Source: CAZABG01 sp964460985
GTDB taxonomy: Bacteria > Chlamydiota > Chlamydiia > Chlamydiales > Parachlamydiaceae
NCBI GenBank assembly: GCA_964460985.1
Contig: CAYWQX010000015.1
Span: forward strand, 1-45,208
DNA length: 45,208 nucleotides
Reading direction: 5' to 3'
Every line of letters begins with the position of its first letter. The stretch's first letter is position 1. Made by a program: the position numbers and the translations under genes. A model generated the notes under the pieces. The model had not been told where the DNA came from and did no database searches. It saw only the letters and a program-made list of their open reading frames with translations. This document shows positions 39,748 through 45,208 of this stretch, one piece after another.

Positions 39748-41544
39748 GTGTTAAAAGAAACTATAAAGTCCTATAAACTCAATGAATTGCCTTTTTTTAA
39801 AGAAATGCCCTCCGATATGCGGGATCTTCTTTTAGAGGAGATGCAATCGATCCGCCTGACTTGCAATGAAGTTCTTTTTAGAGAAGGGGATTTATCAGAC
39901 GATCTCTATTTGATCGCCTCAGGCAGGATACGGCTCTTGAAAGGTAATCAAATCATTGCTGAATTAAACAGGGGTGAAGTTTTAGGGGAGCTAGCTCTTC
40001 TCACGGCAAGTCCTAGGAGTGCGACTGCCATGGCCATTAAAGATGCGCTTCTTCTTAAACTCTCGAAGAGCTCTTTCAACCGTTTTTATGATAAAAACTC
40101 TAAGAACTTTCTTCCATTAATTAAGTCCTCTATCGTCCGTCTATTAAAGCCTAAAAGTGAAAAAGCTCCCGCCGGCGATTTTTGCATTTTTTTTGACAGC
40201 AGTTTTGAAAAAAAGGAATTTTTCATCGAAGAATTTAAAGGAGAGCTTTCAAAGTACGGCAAAGTAGCTGTGATAAGAAAAACCGATCTCGAAGGACTTC
40301 TTGAACATGAGCATGTCATTGATAATCTGTTAGAACTTGAAAATCCTATCGACCACTGGCTCACCGTGCAAGAGATTGAACATGATTTTGTGATCTATAT
40401 AGCCGATGAAGCACTCACTCCATGGACTTTGAAATCGATTCGTCAAGCTGAACGAGTGTTGATATTAACCGACTCCGAAAACAACTCTTTTCGGAATCCA
40501 TTTACGCTTTCATTTTTAACAGAGTGTCAAGCGCTCAATAAGCAAATCGATTTAATTTTGTTGCATAGGGTCCCGGAAGGGTTTGCCAAAAATACCATGA
40601 AATGGTTTTCGGTTCTTCCAAAAGAGACTTTCATCCATCATCTTCGATTGGATAAGTCTCAGGATGTCGCTCGTATTTCCCGCTTGATTTCAGGACATGC
40701 GGTTACGTTGGTGCTAGGCGGCGGCGGAGCTCCTACGATGGTTTATGTGGGCGCCTATAAGGCTTTAAGAGAGTTAGGAGTTCCCATCGATGCAATTGGA
40801 GCTTCTTGCGCAGGCAATTTTATTGCAGCATTTATAGCGATGGAGTACTCCGTGGAGGAAATCGCAGAGGTTTCTCGGACTAAAGCTCCAGGAAGTGTGT
40901 TTCAGCTGATGGATTTAACGATCCCTCTTTTAGGCCTCATTAAGGGGGGAAAAGTAGAAAGGGTTGTGCGGGATTTTTACGGCGATTTAAACATTGAAGA
41001 TTTATGGATTCCTTTTTTTACGGTGGCGACGAATATAAGTAAGTATAAAGCCGAGGTGATTACAAGAGGCCCTTTGTGGAAAGCTGTCCGGGCAAGCGTC
41101 GGAATACCCGTTGTAATGCCTCCGGTATCCAATTTAGAAGGAGATCTTTTAATTGACGGGGCTGTGATAAACAATCTGCCCGTAGATATCATGGCCGATT
41201 ATATCCAAAAATCGGCCATCATTGCAGGAAAGCTTAAGAAGGGGGATATCGATGCTGTGCAGCTTCCGCATGGAAAGCTGAGGTTCTGGAAGCTTTTGAA
41301 AAAAATCATTAAAGGCGATTTCTTGATCCGAAAAGTTAATATCTTTGAAATTATAGACCGTACCTCCATGATGGCCAGTCGAAAGCATTCAAGAGAAATG
41401 GCTGAAAAAGCGGATTTAGTTCTTGAATTTGATGTGCAGAACATTGCTTTTTTTCAATACGACACCGTTGAAGAGTTGATTGAAATAGGCTATCAAGCGA
41501 CGATGAAAAAAAAGGAGGAGCTATTGAAGCTCCTCCATAAATGA
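39748..41544 (+). CDS. Cyclic-nucleotide-binding/patatin-like protein (NTE family) with altered active site
   Basis: The 598-residue protein has an N-terminal cyclic-nucleotide-binding-like domain (about residues 15-125; FREGDLSDDLYLIASGRIRL, GELALLTASPRSATA), a linker domain as in NTE-type proteins (130-315), and a C-terminal patatin domain. In the patatin domain the oxyanion motif reads GGGGAPTM (residues 324-331) where the family has GGGxRG. The nucleophile elbow reads IGASCAGNF, which aligns gap-free with the usual GGTSIGSF so that Cys354 takes the place of the catalytic serine. The aspartate motif DGA is intact (Asp470). The start is GTG at 39748, with AGGAGA eight bases upstream. It is either a changed phospholipase or an inactive relative. 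Confidence 0.88.
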   Translation: MLKETIKSYKLNELPFFKEMPSDMRDLLLEEMQSIRLTCNEVLFREGDLSDDLYLIASGRIRLLKGNQIIAELNRGEVLGELALLTASPRSATAMAIKDALLLKLSKSSFNRFYDKNSKNFLPLIKSSIVRLLKPKSEKAPAGDFCIFFDSSFEKKEFFIEEFKGELSKYGKVAVIRKTDLEGLLEHEHVIDNLLELENPIDHWLTVQEIEHDFVIYIADEALTPWTLKSIRQAERVLILTDSENNSFRNPFTLSFLTECQALNKQIDLILLHRVPEGFAKNTMKWFSVLPKETFIHHLRLDKSQDVARISRLISGHAVTLVLGGGGAPTMVYVGAYKALRELGVPIDAIGASCAGNFIAAFIAMEYSVEEIAEVSRTKAPGSVFQLMDLTIPLLGLIKGGKVERVVRDFYGDLNIEDLWIPFFTVATNISKYKAEVITRGPLWKAVRASVGIPVVMPPVSNLEGDLLIDGAVINNLPVDIMADYIQKSAIIAGKLKKGDIDAVQLPHGKLRFWKLLKKIIKGDFLIRKVNIFEIIDRTSMMASRKHSREMAEKADLVLEFDVQNIAFFQYDTVEELIEIGYQATMKKKEELLKLLHK

Positions 41545-41560
41545 GGCAAGAAAGACCGGG

Positions 41561-43234
41561 TTACATCCCCATCATGCCACCCATACCTCCCATGCCTCCC
41601 ATTCCGCCCATACCTCCCATGCCGCCTTGAGGCATTGCAGGAGTCTTGGATTTGGGTTTGGGTTTATCGGTGATAAGCGCATCCGATGTCAGCATTAAAG
41701 AGGCTACTGAAGTTGCATTCTTCATGGCAGAAATCGTAACGAAGGCCGGATCGATCACCCCTTCTTTAATGAGGTCTCCGAACTCTCCAGTTTGGCCGTT
41801 ATAGCCAAAAGCGCCTTCCTTCTCATACACTTTTTCAGCGATAAGGGCACCTTGAAGACCGCAATTGTTAGCAATTTCAGTCGCAGGTGCAAAGCAGGCT
41901 TGTCTGATGATTTTTCTGCCGATTTCCTCGTCGCCCTCAAGTTTTAATTGATCAAGCTCTTTGGCAGCTCTTAAAAGGGCAACCCCGCCTCCTGCAACAA
42001 TCCCTTGCTGAACCGCAGCTCTTGTCGCATGAAGGGCATCTTCGACCCGCGCTTTCTTCTCTTTAAGCTCGGTTTCAGTCGCAGCGCCAATATTAATAAC
42101 GGCAACTCCCCCGATCAACTTGGCGAGTCTTTCTTCCAGCTTTTCTTTGTCGTATTTTGAAGTTTTGGGGTTTTGGATTTCGGCTTTAATCTCGTTTTGA
42201 CGCTCAGCAATTTTTTTGGAGTCGCCAAGTCCGTCGATAAGGGTGGTGTGCTCTTTCGTAATTTTAACGCTTTTAGCACGTCCTAAAACTTCCGGACCCA
42301 CCTCTTCAAGCTTTAAACCCACCTCTTCAGTGACTACGGTAGCTCCTGTCAGAATCGCGATATCTTGAAGCATCGCTTTTTTACGATCGCCAAATCCCGG
42401 AGATTTTACCGCAGCAATCGGCAGTCCCCCTTTCAGTTTGTTGACGACTAACATGGCAAGAGCATCCCCTTCCACCTCGTCGGCAATCAGAAGGAGCGGC
42501 TTAGGACCTTTTTCCATCACTTTTTCAAGAAAAGGAACAAGCTCTTTCACATTATTCAGTTTTTTGTCGGTCACAAATATAAAGGCATTTTGAAGTTCGA
42601 CCGACATGTTATCCGGGTTTGTAATAAAGTAGGGGGAGACGAAGCCTTTATCAAACTGCATCCCTTCTACTACATCTAAAGTGGTGTCGATCCCTTTCGC
42701 TTCAGCGACGGTGATAATGCCGTCCTTGCCCACTTTATCCATCGCTTTTGCAATCATCGAGCCGATATCGGAGTCGTTATTGGCGGAAATGGTTGCAATT
42801 TGCTTGATCTCTTCGTTGGAACTCACCTTTTTGGCTTGGCGCTGGATGGATTGAGTCACGATATCTACCGCTTTATCCATCCCTTTTTTCAAGAGCATAG
42901 GGTTAGCTCCGGCAGCTACACTTTTTACGCCGCTTGCATAAATAGCTTCCGCCAAAACAATCGCGGTAGTGGTTCCATCGCCCGCTTCATCGGCCGTCTT
43001 GGAAGAGACTTCCTTCACGAGTTGAGCGCCCATATTTTCGAATTTATCTTTAAGGGCGATCTCTTTGGCAACGGTGACCCCGTCTTTAGTAGACAGGGGG
43101 GCGCCGTAGCCTTTATTGATAACTACGTTTCTTCCTTTGGGCCCAAGAGTCACCTTTACGGCTTTGGCAAGTGTTTTAACACCGTTTAAAAGCGATTTTA
43201 ATCCTTCTTCATGAAATTGAAGTAATTTAGCCAT
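41561..43234 (-). CDS. groEL: GroEL chaperonin (Hsp60)
   Basis: GroEL is the 60-kDa chaperonin that folds proteins together with GroES. The 557-residue protein has VTLGPKGRNVVINKGYGAP, the ATP-binding DGVTVAKE and AGDGTTTAIVLAEAI, the apical-domain segments and the C-terminal Gly-Gly-Met tail, here five to six GGM units plus GGMMGM. Environmental chlamydiae often carry extra GroEL copies, but this one is 10 bases behind groES under a CIRCE-controlled promoter, so it is probably the principal chaperonin. The N-terminal KLLQFHEEGLKSLLNGV differs from the usual KxIxFxEEAR version. Confidence 0.96.
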   Translation of the reverse strand: MAKLLQFHEEGLKSLLNGVKTLAKAVKVTLGPKGRNVVINKGYGAPLSTKDGVTVAKEIALKDKFENMGAQLVKEVSSKTADEAGDGTTTAIVLAEAIYASGVKSVAAGANPMLLKKGMDKAVDIVTQSIQRQAKKVSSNEEIKQIATISANNDSDIGSMIAKAMDKVGKDGIITVAEAKGIDTTLDVVEGMQFDKGFVSPYFITNPDNMSVELQNAFIFVTDKKLNNVKELVPFLEKVMEKGPKPLLLIADEVEGDALAMLVVNKLKGGLPIAAVKSPGFGDRKKAMLQDIAILTGATVVTEEVGLKLEEVGPEVLGRAKSVKITKEHTTLIDGLGDSKKIAERQNEIKAEIQNPKTSKYDKEKLEERLAKLIGGVAVINIGAATETELKEKKARVEDALHATRAAVQQGIVAGGGVALLRAAKELDQLKLEGDEEIGRKIIRQACFAPATEIANNCGLQGALIAEKVYEKEGAFGYNGQTGEFGDLIKEGVIDPAFVTISAMKNATSVASLMLTSDALITDKPKPKSKTPAMPQGGMGGMGGMGGMGGMGGMMGM

Positions 43235-43244
43235 ACAGACTCTC

Positions 43245-43532
43245 CTAGTTTAAGATGCCGAGAACGTCATCTTCGGAGAGGATGAGCTCGTCTTCATTAT
43301 TGATTTTGATTTCAGTTCCTGAATAGGCGCTAAATAAAATACGATCGCCTACTTTAACGTGCATGGCCTCTAGTTTGCCAGAGTCATCATATTTACCGGG
43401 GCCCACAGCTAGGACCGTCCCTTCTTTCGGTTTTTCCTGGGCGCTATCCGGGAGGAGAATTCCCCCTTTTGAAGTTTCAGCTTTAGATCTTTTTACAAGG
43501 ATTCGATTGCCTAAGGGTTTTATCTGTGACAT
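43245..43532 (-). CDS. groES: GroES co-chaperonin
   Basis: GroES caps the GroEL ring during protein folding. The 95 residues have the normal length and the family sequence IKPLGNRILVKRSKAE, the mobile-loop region TSKGGILLPDSAQEKP, and VLAVGPGKYDDSG. AGGAGCT precedes the ATG. groEL follows after 10 bases, so this is the standard groESL operon. Confidence 0.97.
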   Translation of the reverse strand: MSQIKPLGNRILVKRSKAETSKGGILLPDSAQEKPKEGTVLAVGPGKYDDSGKLEAMHVKVGDRILFSAYSGTEIKINNEDELILSEDDVLGILN

Positions 43533-43555
43533 AGAAAGCTCCTATTTATGGCTGA

Positions 43556-43585
43556 ATTGTAGGGAGAGAAACGAGATTTTGTCAA
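43556..43585 (-). promoter_or_regulatory. Sigma70-like promoter of groESL
   Basis: On the minus strand a consensus -35 box TTGACA (43585-43580) and a -10 box TACAAT (43561-43556) are separated by 18 bases. The -10 box lies 23 bases in front of the groES ATG, which leaves a short leader with the AGGAGCT ribosome binding site. Confidence 0.85.
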
Positions 43586-43590
43586 TGGTT

Positions 43591-43617
43591 TTAGCAATTA
43601 TTTCAGCTGAGTGCTAA
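43591..43617 (-). promoter_or_regulatory. CIRCE operator (HrcA binding site) of groESL
   Basis: TTAGCAATT, nine bases, then GAGTGCTAA matches the CIRCE consensus TTAGCACTC-N9-GAGTGCTAA with two mismatches in one arm. It lies five bases upstream of the groESL -35 box and overlaps the 3' end of the upstream gene. Heat-shock control by the repressor HrcA is expected; hrcA is not in the window. Confidence 0.88.
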
Positions 43618-43849
43618 AAGTGTGGGTTGTTACGATGTAATTTCCGATTAGAGTCCCCCCTAAGATGAGAAAGTGTGCCCCCGTCCGGTAGATGGGATCC
43701 TCGATCACTTTGACAGACCCGGCTAGGAGAGCGGATGCGGCCATCCATACAAGTCCAATCCGGCAGCCATGATGAATATTATCAATCAACGCCAAATCGG
43801 TATCTTCATACAGGTTTTCATCACACCGAGAGAGTGAGGGTAAACTCAT
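43598..43849 (-). CDS. Small hypothetical membrane protein
   Basis: The 83-residue protein has a polar N terminus (SLSRCDENLYEDTDLALIDN) and two hydrophobic segments, IGLVWMAASALLAGSVKVI and TGAHFLILGGTLIGNYIVTT, likely two membrane helices. I do not recognise a family. AGGAGAA stands ten bases before the ATG, and the gene follows namZ by 10 bases, so it is co-transcribed. Its 3' end overlaps the CIRCE operator of groESL. Confidence 0.65.
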   Translation of the reverse strand: MSLPSLSRCDENLYEDTDLALIDNIHHGCRIGLVWMAASALLAGSVKVIEDPIYRTGAHFLILGGTLIGNYIVTTHTFSTQLK

Positions 43850-43859
43850 CTTAATTCTC

Positions 43860-45083
43860 CTAGTAAGGATAGGGTAACAAATATTTTTTTCGAGCCTCTT
43901 CGAAAGCCTTTCTTTCGTTATTATAAAAGTTCAAGGTTGTCAGCCACTGGTTTTTGCTTTGCATGGTTGTGAAAATAAGCTCGGTTCCATTCACTTTGTT
44001 GAACATGGCAGGAGGCGCTGTTTTAACCGCCTCTTTAAACTTTTTAGCATATAGTTTTTTCAGTGTATCGATAATGGCATATTGAGTCGTTACCGGCTTA
44101 TAAAGGAGCGGTTTAGAGACAATAATGAGCGCCCCTTCGCAATTTTCATTTTTGTACTTTCCGGAGAAGGGCCTGAAATAAAAAGGGCGAAACTGAACGC
44201 CGGGCAGTTTCAATTTGTTGAGGTGCTCTGCAAATTTTTCACCTTGAATCCAGGGAGCTCCCACCAATTTGAACGGAAGGGTGTAACCGACTCCTATACT
44301 GACTACGCTAAGTTCTCCTAGAATGCCGGTCATTGGATAGTAAAGGGGCGTGTCTGATTCGGGTACATTCGGAGAGGTAGGAACCCAAGGAAGCTTGGTG
44401 TCTGCAAAGGTCATCCGTCTTTGCCATCCTTTCATTGGAATCACTTCTAATGGGCAGTTAATCTTGTACTCTGCATTAAAAAACCGCGCAAGCTCGCCAA
44501 TCGTCATCCCATGGCAATAAGGCACGTTGATGTAGCCTACAAAAGATCTAAATTTATGATCGAGCATAGGACCATCGATGGTGACTCCATTGATCGGATT
44601 GGGTCTATCCAAAACAAGAACTTTGATTTTGTGTTTAGCGGCCTCTTCCATTAGGTAAAAAAGACTCGAGATAAAAGTATAGGATCTGGATCCGATATCT
44701 TGAATGTCATAGATGATCAGATCGATCCCTTTGAGCATTTCGGCGGTGGGACGTCTGGTCTTTCCATATAAACTGACAATAGGAATGCCATCCGGATCCT
44801 TTGAATCGGCAATCGGATCGGACGCCCAGCTTTGACCCTTTAACCCATGTTCCGGCGCAAACAGTTTTACGATCTTAAAATCTTTAGCCTTAGATTTCAA
44901 AACATCGAGTGTAGATTCACCCTTCCTAGTGATGCCCGTTTGATTCGTCATGATAGCAACTCTTTTTCCTTTAAGGCGTTCTAGTTCCTCAGGAGCGCTA
45001 AGCTGGTCGATGCCGGTTAACACTTCGGCATAACCAGTTGAAATCAATAAGGCTAAAATGAGACAAAAAAAGTATTTCAACAT
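43860..45083 (-). CDS. namZ: NamZ-type exo-beta-N-acetylmuramidase (DUF1343)
   Basis: This DUF1343/YzbB family protein is expected to cleave terminal N-acetylmuramic acid from peptidoglycan fragments. From the ATG at 45083 it has 407 residues and an N-terminal signal peptide (LKYFFCLILALLISTGYA), so it is exported. Family motifs are VAIMTNQTGIT, KLFAPEHGLKG, VSLYGKTRRPTAEML, YDIQDIGSRSYTF, LDRPNPING and TSPNVPESDTPLYYPMTG. A TTG seven codons upstream is an alternative start. The small membrane protein gene follows after 10 bases. NamZ assignment is by family; the substrate in a chlamydia with little or no peptidoglycan is not obvious. Confidence 0.88.
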   Translation of the reverse strand: MLKYFFCLILALLISTGYAEVLTGIDQLSAPEELERLKGKRVAIMTNQTGITRKGESTLDVLKSKAKDFKIVKLFAPEHGLKGQSWASDPIADSKDPDGIPIVSLYGKTRRPTAEMLKGIDLIIYDIQDIGSRSYTFISSLFYLMEEAAKHKIKVLVLDRPNPINGVTIDGPMLDHKFRSFVGYINVPYCHGMTIGELARFFNAEYKINCPLEVIPMKGWQRRMTFADTKLPWVPTSPNVPESDTPLYYPMTGILGELSVVSIGVGYTLPFKLVGAPWIQGEKFAEHLNKLKLPGVQFRPFYFRPFSGKYKNENCEGALIIVSKPLLYKPVTTQYAIIDTLKKLYAKKFKEAVKTAPPAMFNKVNGTELIFTTMQSKNQWLTTLNFYNNERKAFEEARKKYLLPYPY

Positions 45084-45128
45084 GAGAGATAAGGTACTTT
45101 TCAACCGACATTTTCGCCAAAGGAAAAA

Positions 45129-45208
45129 ATGACAAAATCAATGCAAGCCCATGAACTTTTTCATCGTCTTTCTGAATCGAAGCTTGAAAACTCCTCCGAG
45201 ATGAGGGC
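45129..45208 (+). CDS. Start of an unidentified gene (cut by window end)
   Basis: An ATG at 45129 with AAAGGAAAAA directly upstream opens a frame that stays open for the last 26 codons of the window. The visible residues start MTKSMQAHELFHRLSESKLE. This is too short to identify the product. The gene is divergent from namZ, with 45 bases between the starts. Confidence 0.5.
   Translation, partial: MTKSMQAHELFHRLSESKLENSSEMR

Noticed and set aside
41565..41635. Short tandem repeats that could suggest a CRISPR or satellite
   Set aside because: They encode the Gly-Gly-Met tail of GroEL; there are no spacers.
42800..43189. 129-codon plus-strand ORF opposite groEL
   Set aside because: It is a shadow of the groEL coding sequence.
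1..45208. CRISPR arrays, insertion sequences, integrases, replication origin
   Set aside because: No repeat-spacer array, transposase-like or integrase-like protein, or DnaA-box cluster was found by eye.

Overview
The window is bacterial chromosome that I would place in the phylum Chlamydiota, most likely an environmental (Parachlamydia/Waddlia/Criblamydia-like) lineage. Four blocks follow gene orders I know from Chlamydia: sufB-C-D-S; lpdA-lipA followed by the type III secretion genes sctJ-K-L-R-S-T (CT557-CT564 in C. trachomatis); nth-mnmE-psd near secA (CT697-CT701); and ruvA-ruvC. Genes absent from, or unusual in, the small Chlamydia genomes (an RHS protein, Cfa, NamZ, patatin, TrkA/TrkH) point to the larger-genome relatives. 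The placement is an inference from gene content and order, because no rRNA gene is present.

Layout. 1-4523 (+): end of sufB, sufC, sufD, sufS (iron-sulfur cluster assembly), then tsaC/sua5 for the tRNA t6A modification. 4524-4745: a gene-free stretch bounded by an 11-bp inverted repeat. 4746-12526 (-): one compact, mostly overlapping transcription unit read from right to left: lpdA, lipA, a HEAT-like gene, sctJ, sctK, sctL, sctR, sctS, sctT. 12621-13876: small membrane, lipoprotein and zinc-ribbon genes. 13889-20805 (-): a small exported protein, psd, a BI-1 family membrane protein, a small ORF, secA and a possible permuted cysteine hydrolase. 20848-23914 (+): a TrmA-family RNA methyltransferase, mnmE and nth.

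23909-26525 (-) is a decaying lipid-modification operon. The cyclopropane-fatty-acid-synthase-like gene is open. Its two usual partners, a COG2907-type FAD oxidoreductase and a DUF1365 protein, are broken by in-frame stops, frameshifts and deletions. 26627-30500 (-): ruvA, ruvC, a long coiled-coil protein, a peroxiredoxin and a metallo-beta-lactamase-fold hydrolase. A tRNA-Arg(ACG) and a highly structured intergenic stretch follow. 30872-35293 (-) is a 1473-residue secreted RHS protein whose C-terminal domain carries a lipase-like AHSLGG motif.

35426-38425 (+): trkA and trkH (potassium uptake). 38479-38946 (-): a small exported protein with a clear terminator. 39001-41544 (+): a short PrmA-like methyltransferase and a cyclic-nucleotide-binding/patatin protein whose catalytic serine seems to be replaced by cysteine. 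41561-43532 (-): groES-groEL behind a sigma70-like promoter and a CIRCE operator. 43598-45083 (-): a small membrane protein and a NamZ-type exo-muramidase. A further + strand gene begins at 45129 and runs off the window.

Most of the window is housekeeping. The parts most worth attention are the RHS-hydrolase protein, the patatin with the altered nucleophile elbow, the candidate cysteine hydrolase behind secA, the decayed FAD/DUF1365/Cfa operon, and the structured intergenic repeats.
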